Assembly: GCA_028875055.1 (NCBI GenBank)
Contig: JAPPGG010000047.1
Coordinates: forward strand, 24,988-88,987
Reading direction: 5' to 3'
DNA length: 64,000 bases
From: Chloroflexota bacterium
Lineage (GTDB): Bacteria; Chloroflexota; Dehalococcoidia; Lucifugimonadales; UBA3495
How positions within the stretch are numbered: position 1 is the stretch's first letter; each line of letters starts with the position of its first letter. Below the pieces are notes generated by a model, which saw nothing but the letters and a program-made list of their open reading frames with translations, did not search any database and had not been told where the DNA came from. Shown in pieces: positions 42,818-52,186 of the stretch. Position numbers and translations under genes: made by a program.

Positions 42818-44038
42818 ATGAACTCGAGGGAATACGACGTCGTAATCATCGGCGGCGGCATCATCGGGCTTTCCACGGCCATGCAGTTGGTCCAGAGGTT
42901 CCCCGCGGGCCTGAGGGTGGCGGTGGTGGAAAAGGAAAAGGACCTGGCCACCCACCAGACAGGTCACAACAGCGGCGTGATTCATTCGGGCATCTACTAC
43001 CGGCCGGGATCGCAGAAGGCCCAGTTCTGCGTGGGCGGGGCCCTGGCCCTCAAGCAGTTCTGTGACGAGAACGAGATTGAGTATGACCTGTGCGGCAAGA
43101 CCATAGTTGCCACCGAGGAAGCTGAGCTGCCCCGGTTGGACAACCTGTACGAGCGGGGCGTGGCCAACGGAGTGCCCGGCCTGGAGATGATCGGGCCGGA
43201 ACGGTTGAAGGAAATTGAACCCCACACGTTCGGGCTGCGGGCCCTGTGGTCACCCGCCACGGGCATCATTGACTACGTCAAGGTGAGCGAAGCCTATGCC
43301 TCCAGGCTCCAGGAGCGGGGTGGCGACATTTACATGGATGCGGCGGTCCGGTCCATCGGCGGGGCGTCAGGGGCCATGACCATTGATACAAACCGGGGAA
43401 CGCTGTACGCGTCTCACGTGATTAACTGCGCGGGCCTGTACGCGGACCGGATTGCCGAGATGATGGGAGAGCGGACCAACGTGCGCATCATTCCCTTCCG
43501 CGGCGAGTACTATACGCTGCGGCCCGAGAGCCAATACCTGGTGAAGGGCTTGATTTACCCAGTGCCGGACCCCAGGTTCCCATTCCTGGGAGTCCATTAC
43601 ACCCGCAATATCCACGGCTACGTTGAGGCGGGGCCCAACGCGGTGCTGGCCTTCGCCCGGGAGGGGTACCGCAAGAGCAACGTGGATGTGGCGGAATCGC
43701 TGGGCACCTTTACCTATCCGGGGTTCTGGAAGATGACCGCCAAACACTGGCGCACGGGCGTTTCGGAAATGCACCGCTCCTACAGCAAGGGGGTGTTTGT
43801 CCACGACCTGCAGAAGCTGATTCCGGAGATAAAGGATGAAGACCTGGCCCCGGGAGGAGCCGGTGTTCGCGCCCAGGCGGTGGCCAGTGACGGGGCCCTG
43901 CTGGACGACTTCTCCATCCTGCAGGGGCGGCAGGCAATCCACGTCCTGAATGCGCCGTCCCCCGGCGCCACCTCGTCCCTGTCCATCGGGGCCCACATCG
44001 TGAACCTGGCAGTGGAGAGTTTCGGGCTGGAGGAGTAG
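42818..44038 (+). CDS. L-2-hydroxyglutarate oxidase-like flavoprotein
   Basis: 406 residues of the FAD-dependent oxidase family. The dinucleotide motif is VVIIGGGIIGLSTAMQL near residue 9; then HNSGVIHSGIYYRPGSQKAQFCVGGA, the signature of the L-2-hydroxyglutarate oxidase LhgO group, and GGAGVRAQAV near the C-terminus. LhgO oxidises L-2-hydroxyglutarate to 2-oxoglutarate and feeds the respiratory chain. ATG 42818 is preceded by GGAGG. Fits the nearby respiratory operon, but no link is proved. Confidence 0.85.
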   Translation: MNSREYDVVIIGGGIIGLSTAMQLVQRFPAGLRVAVVEKEKDLATHQTGHNSGVIHSGIYYRPGSQKAQFCVGGALALKQFCDENEIEYDLCGKTIVATEEAELPRLDNLYERGVANGVPGLEMIGPERLKEIEPHTFGLRALWSPATGIIDYVKVSEAYASRLQERGGDIYMDAAVRSIGGASGAMTIDTNRGTLYASHVINCAGLYADRIAEMMGERTNVRIIPFRGEYYTLRPESQYLVKGLIYPVPDPRFPFLGVHYTRNIHGYVEAGPNAVLAFAREGYRKSNVDVAESLGTFTYPGFWKMTAKHWRTGVSEMHRSYSKGVFVHDLQKLIPEIKDEDLAPGGAGVRAQAVASDGALLDDFSILQGRQAIHVLNAPSPGATSSLSIGAHIVNLAVESFGLEE

Positions 44039-44190
44039 GGTCACGGGTGGATTGCTGGACAGTCTACTGCTAGGTGTAGCGAGGTATTTGAATGCGGCGA
44101 GTGGCCGGTTACAATTGCAATGTGATAACACCGGTCTGACTTGAGAAAGTCCGGGTAACTGTTTGCCGAAGGGATGTAGGGGAGGCAGCG

Positions 44191-44481
44191 ATGGCGATGA
44201 ACGCTGAGTTGCACCAGCACATTATAGAAGCAATAGGCAAAAAAATTGGAAATCGGAAACTGGTTTGTCCGGTTTCCGGTCATACTGATTCCTGGGGTGT
44301 GGACATAAACGGCGCCGTACTACCGGTCGCCAATGAGCCAGGGGGACTTGTTTCAGGTCATAACGATGTTTTCCCCGTTGCGGTAATAGTCTGTGAAGAA
44401 TGCGGCTATACCTTTTTGATGAATCTGCTCAAATTGGGTCTGGCCGACGAATTAGGCGCGGAGACGCCTGTCAATGCCTGA
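44191..44481 (+). CDS. Small zinc-ribbon-like hypothetical protein
   Basis: 96 residues, family not identified with certainty. One cysteine stands in KLVCPVSGH and two in VCEECGYTF near residue 70, so a zinc ribbon with a His ligand is possible. GGGAGGCAGCG precedes ATG 44191. Stop overlaps the next gene start by eight bases, so the two are translated together. Confidence 0.6.
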   Translation: MAMNAELHQHIIEAIGKKIGNRKLVCPVSGHTDSWGVDINGAVLPVANEPGGLVSGHNDVFPVAVIVCEECGYTFLMNLLKLGLADELGAETPVNA

Positions 44482-44869
44482 ACCCCCCATCAGTGAAGCG
44501 CAGCCTCCGGATCCTTCTTCCCTTGGCGCCTCCATTGGCAATGTATTGACGGTGACTGTACACAGTGCGGCACTTCACCTGTACACGGTCACGGAAGACC
44601 AGATAGACAGCCTGTCATCCGGCACCTGGCAGATTTATGCAAACCTGGCATCAGTTTGCCTTGGTTCCTTTATATCCCTGATAGGTATCTTTCTTGCAGG
44701 TTTTACCAATCCCTCTATCATGCGCACTGCGCTAACTGCGGGGGCAACGATGGCCGCCCTGGTTCTTTGCGTGCTGTTCGTTGTAATGGCGCTTTCCGGT
44801 TATTGGTCCCACAGGAGGTTGGCGAAGCAGATAATGGAAAGAAGAGGCGACGTGCACTGGGGCCAATAA
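44474..44869 (+). CDS. Small membrane protein, partner of the zinc-ribbon gene
   Basis: 131 residues with a polar N-terminus and two helices (LASVCLGSFISLIGIFLAGF and GATMAALVLCVLFVVMALSGYW). Its start overlaps the previous gene by eight bases. No domain recognised. The pair could be a membrane sensor or a stress module, but nothing supports a specific function. Confidence 0.6.
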   Translation: MPEPPISEAQPPDPSSLGASIGNVLTVTVHSAALHLYTVTEDQIDSLSSGTWQIYANLASVCLGSFISLIGIFLAGFTNPSIMRTALTAGATMAALVLCVLFVVMALSGYWSHRRLAKQIMERRGDVHWGQ

Positions 44870-44983
44870 GCTGCCCCGTCCGGAGGGGATACCTGGTTAC
44901 GTTGGAATTGAAATCCCGCCCTGTGCTTAACTGAAACGGGGCGGGAATTTCCGGGGGGCAATATGTGGTCAGTGCAAACGGGG

Positions 44984-46981
44984 CTATCTTAGCACGTCGC
45001 TCCCTTCCGCCTCGGCGATATAGGCTTGCACGTCGGCTGGCAGCAGGAACCCGTCCTGCTCCAGTTGATGAGCGGCCTCTGCCACGGCCTTCACGTAGTT
45101 TTCTTGGGTCCCGTACCGTTCTTCCAGCGAAAGGCGGGGGTCGCCGGAGGCCAGGCGTTCGTCCCTGGTGGTGGCGAAGGGAATATGCTGACCATCGGCC
45201 TCGCCGCCGTCGTTCTCCCCGTAGCCGGCCCCGCGCAGGGCCCAGCCCGTAGTGGTGGCAATGGGGGCGGCGACCGGCGGCAAGCGCACACCGGCTACTT
45301 CATTGCCGTCCCCGTCCACTTTGGAAACGAAGATGGGGTAGGCTGGACGGTCGGCCAGGGATGGAGGGGCATTGGCCACGATTCCCTGGTCAAATTCGGG
45401 GCCGTAGTCCAGGAAGTAGTGAGTGGTAATAACCCCGGTATAGGTAACGCCGGGAATGTCGGGCCAGCCCAGTTCTTCCTGGGGAACATAGCCGGTCTCG
45501 TAACCGGGACGGGTTACGGCGAAGGCGCCGTTTTCCGAGGCCCGGGGAACGCGGCTGGCCGGAGGCTCGATGCCCTCGCTGACCCACCGGTCCAGGGCTA
45601 CCAGCAGGGCCCGGTGGGCGGCGAAGGGACTGACCCCGTTAGTGAACTGCTGGTTTTTGCCTTTCCTGGTCACGTTGCCAACGCCGTGGGACAAGCCGGA
45701 CAACAGATAGTAACGCACGTGGTCGGGGTCGGGCAGGTCATTGCCCTGGCTGTCCGTGTGAAGCTGGGAGCATCCCTTGACCCAATACTCGTTGGCGGTG
45801 TTGATTTCAAGCCGTTTGGGCAGGGTGTCAGAAGCGGCGCCACGCTGGCTGCGGCCCGCCGTCCTGCCGCTGAGGTGGTCGGTGGTTACCTGGTGGCCGA
45901 AGGGGAACACGGCCTCGGGATAGAGATGGTTCTGGCGGTTGCGCTCGGTGCGGTCGGTCTGGGCGAAACGGTAGTTGATCTGGTCGCCGTTTCCGCCGCC
46001 GGTGTGGCTCAGGATGCCGTCGAGGGCTCGCTGCCCGTATTCGTCCTCGTTGAAGCCCAGCATCTGGAAGTCGTTAAGGGTACGGGAAGGCTGGGATATG
46101 GAGTAGCTATAGGTGTAGTCAACGTGGCCAGCCAGGGGGTTGTCCTCGTTTTCGGGGGCGTGGCGCAGGAAGGAGAGAAAATCGCGGGTGGCGGCAAGGC
46201 CAATGCCGGCAACCAGGGGGTCCTTCGCCGTGTAGGTGAACTCGTAGATGTGGCTCTGCCGGAAGGCCTTCCCCTCGGGCAAGAGGCGGATGGCTTTGCC
46301 GTCGTCGGATGTATATTCCCATTCCGAAGCCGGAATCTCGACGGGAGTATCGTCCAGCAGTTCCCGAACTGTCAGGCGGGCGCTCGACCGGTCCAGGGTG
46401 GCGGCGGGGTAGGCCAGTTCGCTGGTCAGGGTGGTCTCGTTGTCGAAGACGATGTACTCGTAGGATGGACCGGTGATGGGCTTTCCCGCCCTGGTGGCCA
46501 CCGGAACGTTGATGGTCATGTCCTCGTGGCCGCTGGCGCTGATGTCCCAGCCGTTGCCCACCACGGCATAGCCCATTGCCATGACGAAGCCGGCGCCGGC
46601 GTCCTCGGCGGTAGTGGGGTTGTTGATGGCCCGGGCCCCGTTGAGCAGGCCCACCCGCATCTGGCCCCGGTTGTTGAAGTCCAGGATAACCCGGCGGTTG
46701 CCCAGTTCCAGGTTGACGGGCTTGAGAATGAAGATGTCGGTGGAATACTCCACCATGCCGCGGGAATTTACGGGAGCCAGTTCAATGTCGGTGATGATGG
46801 CATTGCGGGGGTCATTGGGGTCCAGTTCGCCGTAAGCGACGCCTCGCAGCTTTTCATACTGGCCCACATTGCCGAAGGAGCGTCCTTCAAAGGTGGGAGA
46901 TTCGGAGCGCTCCGGGTCTATAACTATGCGCTGTAGGCCCTGCCTGGCTGCGGCCAGTGCGCCGGCCTGGTGTTGAGTCAT
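44984..46981 (-). CDS. Alpha/beta hydrolase domain protein (PF20091-like)
   Basis: 665 residues; recognised as the large 'alpha/beta hydrolase domain' family by KCxx-like SQLHTDSQGNDLPDP, the N-terminal SPTFEGRSFGNVGQYEKLRGVAYGELDP and the ILDFNNRG and AGAGFVMAMGYAVVGNGWDISA segments. The substrate of this family is generally unknown. No signal peptide is seen, so cytoplasmic location is likely. It stands alone on the minus strand, just past two convergent small genes. Confidence 0.78.
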   Translation of the reverse strand: MTQHQAGALAAARQGLQRIVIDPERSESPTFEGRSFGNVGQYEKLRGVAYGELDPNDPRNAIITDIELAPVNSRGMVEYSTDIFILKPVNLELGNRRVILDFNNRGQMRVGLLNGARAINNPTTAEDAGAGFVMAMGYAVVGNGWDISASGHEDMTINVPVATRAGKPITGPSYEYIVFDNETTLTSELAYPAATLDRSSARLTVRELLDDTPVEIPASEWEYTSDDGKAIRLLPEGKAFRQSHIYEFTYTAKDPLVAGIGLAATRDFLSFLRHAPENEDNPLAGHVDYTYSYSISQPSRTLNDFQMLGFNEDEYGQRALDGILSHTGGGNGDQINYRFAQTDRTERNRQNHLYPEAVFPFGHQVTTDHLSGRTAGRSQRGAASDTLPKRLEINTANEYWVKGCSQLHTDSQGNDLPDPDHVRYYLLSGLSHGVGNVTRKGKNQQFTNGVSPFAAHRALLVALDRWVSEGIEPPASRVPRASENGAFAVTRPGYETGYVPQEELGWPDIPGVTYTGVITTHYFLDYGPEFDQGIVANAPPSLADRPAYPIFVSKVDGDGNEVAGVRLPPVAAPIATTTGWALRGAGYGENDGGEADGQHIPFATTRDERLASGDPRLSLEERYGTQENYVKAVAEAAHQLEQDGFLLPADVQAYIAEAEGSDVLR

Positions 46982-47080
46982 GATGCCGCCTCCGCTGGCG
47001 GGGTCACGGTCGCCCTGCCCCGCTTGTCTTGGGGGTGATGATACAAAGCCGGTGGCAGATGGTCAAACCGGGCGCGCGGC

Positions 47081-47302
47081 CCGGGTCAATGGCGTCATAG
47101 ATTCTGGCTATAGGGGGCACAAATTCGGTAGGCAAAAGTCATGTCGCCCTGAGCCTGCCGAAGGGCCCAAGAGCCTTGTCCTCAGCCCGGTTTCGGGTCC
47201 GTAAGCACGCCTGCAGGTTGGATTCCAGACTCTTCGGCGGCTTTTACCCTGAACCAGGCCGAAGGGCTCAGAGTGACAGTTAGCTAAGGCGCGATTGGCC
47301 TG
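47081..47302. mobile_element. MITE-like repeat, family A copy 5 (reverse orientation)
   Basis: Opens CCGGGTCAATGGCG and closes CGCGATTGGCCTG, with TCATGTCGCCCTGAGCCTGCC and GGCCGAAGGGCTCAGAGTG inside. It is inverted relative to copies 1-3. No target duplication found. It fills most of the 390-base gap before the lipid genes. Confidence 0.55.
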
Positions 47303-47345
47303 AATTCCTGGGTAGTTTCTTAGTCCCGCCGTTTTTCGCATAAGG

Positions 47346-47351
47346 TATAAT
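47346..47351 (+). promoter_or_regulatory. -10 element TATAAT of the lipid operon
   Basis: TATAAT 21 bases before the GTG at 47372 and 78 before ATG 47429. No clear -35. A transcript starting just after it would place the GTG almost at its 5' end. Confidence 0.4.
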
Positions 47352-47371
47352 CTCTTGGGGTTGTTCGCGGA

Positions 47372-47809
47372 GTGGATTGCCCAGTTCAATCAAAGGTTAC
47401 CTGTGTGGACGTAGCTGACGGTTCGGCCATGGATCTGGGGGCGTGGACCCTTACCGAGGAAACGGTGAGGGAATACCTGGAGGCTGTGGGGGACGATCTG
47501 GACCTGTACCTGGAGCGCGGAATGGCGCCGCCCCTTGCCCTCTGCGCCTATGCCCTGGGGGCCATGCTGGAGAAACTGTCGTTGCCCGCCGGCACAATAC
47601 ACAGTATCCAGGAAATGGAGGCGCTGGCCGGAGTCGCCATCGGCGAGGAAATCCGGGGCGAGGCGATGCCCGAGCGCCCCCGTACCCGGGGAGGCCTGCG
47701 GTTTATGAGCGTGGGCTACAGGCTGAGCACGATGTCGGGAGAGGTTGTCCAGACGGGCAAGACCACGGTCTTGACGCCAGAGAGCGAGGCTTCAACGGAC
47801 AATGGCTGA
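47372..47809 (+). CDS. MaoC/FAS1-type dehydratase-like subunit, N-terminal hotdog
   Basis: 145 residues from GTG 47372; starts at 47405 or ATG 47429 are also possible. It has a hotdog-like pattern with LTEETVREYLEAVGDDLDLYLERGMAPPLALCAYALGAML and ends close to the next gene with eight bases of overlap. The pair resembles the HadA/HadB-type (3R)-hydroxyacyl-ACP dehydratase in which one subunit lacks the catalytic loop. This subunit lacks the catalytic Asp-His motif seen in the next gene, so it is likely the structural partner. Confidence 0.68.
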   Translation: MDCPVQSKVTCVDVADGSAMDLGAWTLTEETVREYLEAVGDDLDLYLERGMAPPLALCAYALGAMLEKLSLPAGTIHSIQEMEALAGVAIGEEIRGEAMPERPRTRGGLRFMSVGYRLSTMSGEVVQTGKTTVLTPESEASTDNG

Positions 47810-48209
47810 GACAGCGCTGCCAGAGCTGACGGTGGACATTACCCAGGAACGGCTCAACGCCTACTGCGCGGCGTCGGGCGATCGCAATCCCCTGCACTGG
47901 GACGCCCGGTTTGCGGCTGCAACGCAGTTCGGCGGGGTGATTGCCCACGGCATGCTGACGCTGGCGCTGGTTTCCCGAATGATGGCCGCAGCCTACGGGC
48001 AGGCCTGGCTGGAAACGGGCAGCCTGCGGACGCGATTCAAGGGGGCCGCCCACCTGGGCAGCCGAGTGGCGAGCCGGGGCAGGGTTACCAGAGAAGAGGA
48101 GAAGGACGGCTACCGGCTGGTGACCTGCGCCGTGGCCGTGATAAACGCGGAAACGGACGAAGAACTGGTGACGGGCACTGCCACGGTTAAATTGCGGCAG
48201 GCGGGCTGA
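47802..48209 (+). CDS. MaoC family (R)-specific dehydratase
   Basis: 135 residues with the hydratase-2 motif YCAASGDRNPLHWDARFAAATQFGGVIAHGM, including the catalytic Asp (GDRNPLH) and His. It dehydrates (3R)-hydroxyacyl-ACP or -CoA. Overlap of eight bases with the gene before it indicates a heterodimer. It precedes plsX and fabG, so the group would serve fatty-acid synthesis. Confidence 0.8.
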   Translation: MAETALPELTVDITQERLNAYCAASGDRNPLHWDARFAAATQFGGVIAHGMLTLALVSRMMAAAYGQAWLETGSLRTRFKGAAHLGSRVASRGRVTREEEKDGYRLVTCAVAVINAETDEELVTGTATVKLRQAG

Positions 48210-48263
48210 CGAGCGCGGCCGCCGCCGGCAAAGCATGGGATGCGGAGGTTCAGGTAAGGCAGT

Positions 48264-49313
48264 ATGCAGAGCTTTAATAATCCATCGTCCAGCCCAGGAG
48301 AGCCCATTCGCGTCGCGGTGGATGCCATGGGCGGCGACCATGCCCCCGGGGAAACGGTCAAGGGGGCGGTGGCGGCGCTGGATAGCCACGACATAGAACT
48401 GCTGCTGGTGGGCGACGTTGGCGAAGTTGAAGCGGAACTGGACAAGTATGACCTGAACGGCAGGGCGGTAAGGGTAGTGCCCTCGGTGGGCAAGATCGGG
48501 GACGACGAGCACCCCATGCACGCCTTCCGCCAGAAGCCGGAGGCTTCGGTCATTGTGGGCACCAGGCTGGTCAAGGGAGGAGAGGCCGATGTGCTGGTAT
48601 CGCTGGGCTCCACCGGCGCGTCCATGGCCACGGCAGCCCTGGTACTGGGCGTAATGGAGGGGCTGGAACGTCCCTGCATCGGGGGCCCCTTCCTGGGGCT
48701 GGCGCCGAGCACCGTGCTGATGGATCTGGGCAGCAACGTGGACTGCCGGCCTTCGCAGCTATTGAACTTCGCGGCCCTGGGCTCGGTCTTTGCGCACCGG
48801 TTCCTGGGCACCGAGAATCCCCGCGTCGCCCTGCTCAGTGTCGGGTCCGAGCAGTCCAAGGGCAACCGGCAGGTGCAGGAGAGCTATGAGCTCTTCGAGC
48901 AGAGCCACCTGAACTTCGTGGGCAACGTCGAGGGCATGGACTTCTTCAACGACAAGGCCGACGTGATCGTCTGTGACGGGTTTGTGGGCAATATCCTCAT
49001 CAAGTTCACCGAGGGCATGGGCGCCGCGCTGGGCGGCTATCTGTCGAAGCAGCTGGCGCCCTACATGTCTGAAGAGCAGATGAAGGGGGTGTTCAGCGAA
49101 CTGTGGCAGACCACCAACCTGCCCCGGACCATGGGCGGGCCCCTGTTCGGGGTGAACGGCGCGGTGATTGTAGGCCACGGCTCCTCCAGGGCCGAAGGGG
49201 TGTCCGGAGCTATAAACACGGCGGTGCGCTACGTGGAGATGGGCCTGCTGGACAGCATGCGGGAAGAACTGGAGGAAATCAGCCGCAACGGCCTGACGGG
49301 GGATTTCCGGTAA
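48264..49313 (+). CDS. plsX: Phosphate acyltransferase PlsX
   Basis: 349 residues, the normal length. It makes acyl-phosphate from acyl-ACP for the first step of glycerophospholipid synthesis. Recognised by RVAVDAMGGDHAPGETVKGAV, ASVIVGTRLVKGGEADVLVSLGSTGA and VDCRPSQLLNFAALGSVFA. ATG 48264. The stop overlaps the fabG start by one base (TAATG), so the two are coupled. Confidence 0.93.
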   Translation: MQSFNNPSSSPGEPIRVAVDAMGGDHAPGETVKGAVAALDSHDIELLLVGDVGEVEAELDKYDLNGRAVRVVPSVGKIGDDEHPMHAFRQKPEASVIVGTRLVKGGEADVLVSLGSTGASMATAALVLGVMEGLERPCIGGPFLGLAPSTVLMDLGSNVDCRPSQLLNFAALGSVFAHRFLGTENPRVALLSVGSEQSKGNRQVQESYELFEQSHLNFVGNVEGMDFFNDKADVIVCDGFVGNILIKFTEGMGAALGGYLSKQLAPYMSEEQMKGVFSELWQTTNLPRTMGGPLFGVNGAVIVGHGSSRAEGVSGAINTAVRYVEMGLLDSMREELEEISRNGLTGDFR

Positions 49314-50068
49314 TGGCGGCGGCTCGCCTGGAAGAGCAGGTGGCCCTGGTGACGGGGGCCTCGCGGGGGATAGGCGCGGTGATTGCCCGCAGGCTGGCCC
49401 AGGAGGGAGCCAGGGTTGCGGTGAATTACCAGGCCTCCGGAGAAGCCGCCCTCCAGGTGGTAAACGCCATTGTCCAGTCCGGCGGCGAGGCGGCGATGAT
49501 GGCTGGGGACGTATCCAAGGAGGGGGAAGCCGAAGCCCTGGTAAAGCAGGTGATTGACCAGTGGGGCCGCATCGACATCCTGGTGAACAACGCAGGAATC
49601 ACCCGCGACCGCCTGCTGCTGCGCATGACCTCGGACGACTGGGACCGGGTGCTGGAAGTAAACCTGCGGGGCGCCTTCCTCTGCACCAAGTACGTTATGC
49701 CCCACCTGATTCGCCGGCGGCAGGGACGCATAGTCAACATTTCCTCGGTGGTGGGCCTGGGCGGCAACCCGGGGCAGGCGAACTACGCCGCATCCAAGGC
49801 CGGCCTTATCGGCTTCACCAAGGCCGTAGCCCGGGAGGTGGCGTCGCGGAACATCACCGTCAATGCCCTAGCCCCGGGATTTATAGACACCGGCGGCATG
49901 GTGGACCAGATGACCGAAGAGGCCAGGCGGACGGTGCTGGGAAGGATACCGATGGAGCGGTTCGGCAGCGCCGACGACGTGGCCGAGGCGGTATCGTTCC
50001 TGTGCGGGCCGGGCGCGGGCTACATTACGGGCCAGGTCTTAACCATCGATGGCGGGATGGTGGGGTAG
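49313..50068 (+). CDS. fabG: 3-oxoacyl-ACP reductase
   Basis: 251 residues, short-chain dehydrogenase. NADP motif TGASRGIG at residues 15-22, NNAG, and the catalytic S-Y-K in SSVVGLGGNPGQANYAASK. Position between plsX and a fatty-acid-style dehydratase indicates fatty-acid elongation. Start ATG 49313 overlaps the plsX stop by one base. Confidence 0.92.
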   Translation: MAAARLEEQVALVTGASRGIGAVIARRLAQEGARVAVNYQASGEAALQVVNAIVQSGGEAAMMAGDVSKEGEAEALVKQVIDQWGRIDILVNNAGITRDRLLLRMTSDDWDRVLEVNLRGAFLCTKYVMPHLIRRRQGRIVNISSVVGLGGNPGQANYAASKAGLIGFTKAVAREVASRNITVNALAPGFIDTGGMVDQMTEEARRTVLGRIPMERFGSADDVAEAVSFLCGPGAGYITGQVLTIDGGMVG

Positions 50069-50190
50069 GGACGGCAGCGCCGCCGTCTGCTGCACTCTTC
50101 GCAATCCCTGGCGCTCCGGAAGGCTTCCCGTACGGCATTCGTGAAGGTCACGGTTTCTTAAACGCATTATTCAAGTCGAGAGGTCAATTT

Positions 50191-51078
50191 ATGCCGCACC
50201 CTGCTACCCAACTCCGAAAGCTGCTGAGGGAACCCGGCATAATCATGGCGCCGGGGGCTTATGACTGCCTTACGGCCCGTATCATCCAGAACGCGGGCTT
50301 TCCCGCCGTCAATATGACGGGCGCCGGCACTTCGGTGGCGGCGCTGGGGTACCCGGACCTGGCCCTGGCCACCATGAGCGAAATGGTGGGGAACGCGGCG
50401 GGTATTGCCGCCACAGTGGACGTGCCGGTGATTGCCGATGCCGATACCGGATACGGGGGCATCCTGAATATCCAGCGCACCATCCGCCAGTACCAGCGGG
50501 CCGGCGTGGCCGGGGTGCACATCGAGGACCAGGAATTCCCCAAGCGGTGCGGACACCTGGACAACAAGCGGGTAATCGGCATTGACGAGATGGTGGGCAA
50601 GATACGGGCGGCGGTGGACGCCCGCACCGACGACGATTTCGTCATCATCGTGCGCACTGATGCCCTGGCGGTGACCGGCTGGGACGACACCATGCGCCGG
50701 TGCGAGGCTTTCACCAGGGCCGGCGCCGATGTGCTGTTCGTGGAGGCCATCCGGTCGCCCGAAGAGGCGGAACGGGTGGTGGCCTCGGTGGAAGTACCCC
50801 TGCTTTACAACTTCGTGGAGACGGGCAAGTCACCCCTGTTTACCGCCCGCGAACTGGAGCAACTGGGCTTCAAGCTGGTCATCTACCCGGGGAGCGCAAT
50901 CCTGACCGTCAGCAAGGTGGTTGCCGGACTGATGGAAGAGCTGAAGGTAAAGGGGACCACGGCGCACCTGGTGGACAACATGGTTACCCTGCAGGACTGC
51001 TTTGAACTGATGGGGCTTTCGGAGATGCTGGCCACGGACGAGAGCTATTCCGCCGAGGCGATGCATGCCCAGCCATGA
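50191..51078 (+). CDS. Isocitrate lyase/PEP mutase family enzyme
   Basis: 295 residues of the isocitrate-lyase superfamily (methylisocitrate lyase/oxaloacetate decarboxylase/carboxyphosphonoenolpyruvate mutase). The TIM-barrel core holds VIADADTGYGGILN, EDQEFPKRCGHL (KRCGH in place of the PKKCGH seen in many lyases) and IVRTDALAVTGWDD. The Mg-binding Asp and the catalytic Cys are present, but which of the reactions applies cannot be told. Overlap of four bases with the next gene. ATG 50191 (MPHPATQLRK). Confidence 0.85.
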   Translation: MPHPATQLRKLLREPGIIMAPGAYDCLTARIIQNAGFPAVNMTGAGTSVAALGYPDLALATMSEMVGNAAGIAATVDVPVIADADTGYGGILNIQRTIRQYQRAGVAGVHIEDQEFPKRCGHLDNKRVIGIDEMVGKIRAAVDARTDDDFVIIVRTDALAVTGWDDTMRRCEAFTRAGADVLFVEAIRSPEEAERVVASVEVPLLYNFVETGKSPLFTARELEQLGFKLVIYPGSAILTVSKVVAGLMEELKVKGTTAHLVDNMVTLQDCFELMGLSEMLATDESYSAEAMHAQP

Positions 51079-52148
51079 ATGAAGAGCTGCGGCAGTTCAT
51101 CAAGGAGGCCCTGGAGCTGGGGCAGGAGCGGGACGCCATCCGGCAGGTGCTGCTGGAGGCTGGCTGGCAGGAGCGGGAGGTCCGGAACGCGCTGGGGGCC
51201 TTTGCGGAGGTAGCCTTTCCGGTAGCGGTGCCCCGGCCCAGGCCATACCTGCATGCCCGGGAAGCCTTTCTATACCTGGTATCCTTCATCGCCCTGTATG
51301 TTTTCGCCTTCAGCCTGGGCGCGGTCTTCTTCGGCCTGATTGACTACCATTTTTCGAGTTCCATATACCGCTATGAACCCGGCCCCTCGGCGGCCCAGAC
51401 AACTGCGCTGGCCGCCATCATCGTGGCCTTTCCCCTGTACCTGTTCCTGATGCGGCGACTGGCGGCGGCGGTGGCCGCCGACCCGGAACGGCGGCAGTCG
51501 CTGATTCGCCGGTGGCTCACTTACCTTACCCTGGTTGTAGGGGCGGCGATAATTCTTGGCGACGTGATAGCCCTCCTGGCCCGGCTGCTGGCGGGGGACC
51601 CGACTGCCGGTTTTGTGCTGAAGGTACTGGCAATCCTGCTGATAACCGGCCCCATTTTCGCCTACTACCTGTGGGACATGCGGCAGGCGGAGGACCAGGT
51701 AACCGAGTCGGTAAGCCGGGCGGCGCCGATGCTGCGGGGCCTGGTGATTGGAGCAGTGGTGGTTGTGGTGGCGACCCTGGGCTACTCCATTTACCTGGTC
51801 GGCACTCCGGGGGAGCAGCGGGATGTTCGCCTGGACCGGGAAAGAGTCGGCCACCTGAGGGACATATCCCGCAACATCGATACCTACTACGAGCTGAACG
51901 GGGAAATGCCGGGCAGCCTGGAAGACCTGGTCGGTCCCAGGTTTTACGTGAAATCCATCGAGGACCCGGAAACAGGGGTTCCCTATGAATACTTGATCCT
52001 TGAGGGGAACGCTTACGAGCTTTGCGCCTTCTTCGCCACCGACAACAGGGAGGAAGGAAGGGAGCTGCGTTCCTTCTCCGAGTCGCTGTGGGACCACGGC
52101 CCGGGCAGGGTCTGCTTCCAACTGGAAGCCCAGGCGGAACCCCGATAA
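51075..52148 (+). CDS. DUF5671-domain membrane protein
   Basis: 357 residues. The N-terminal helical domain (MNEELRQFIKEALELGQERDAIRQVLLEAGW) resembles the short helical segment often fused to DUF5671, then four or more helices (FLYLVSFIALYVFAFSLGAVFFGLI, and later ILLITGPIFAYYL), and a C-terminal domain after the last helix at LVIGAVVVVVATLGYSIYLV. Function unknown. It starts inside the stop of the lyase-family gene. Confidence 0.7.
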   Translation: MNEELRQFIKEALELGQERDAIRQVLLEAGWQEREVRNALGAFAEVAFPVAVPRPRPYLHAREAFLYLVSFIALYVFAFSLGAVFFGLIDYHFSSSIYRYEPGPSAAQTTALAAIIVAFPLYLFLMRRLAAAVAADPERRQSLIRRWLTYLTLVVGAAIILGDVIALLARLLAGDPTAGFVLKVLAILLITGPIFAYYLWDMRQAEDQVTESVSRAAPMLRGLVIGAVVVVVATLGYSIYLVGTPGEQRDVRLDRERVGHLRDISRNIDTYYELNGEMPGSLEDLVGPRFYVKSIEDPETGVPYEYLILEGNAYELCAFFATDNREEGRELRSFSESLWDHGPGRVCFQLEAQAEPR

Positions 52149-52186
52149 GCAGCGCCAACCTGCCAGGAAGTCACGGAGGTGTGATT

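Noticed and set aside
44984-46936. Long plus-strand frame opposite the alpha/beta hydrolase (45026-46936)
   Set aside because: Gly/Val-rich shadow. The minus-strand protein has recognisable family segments.
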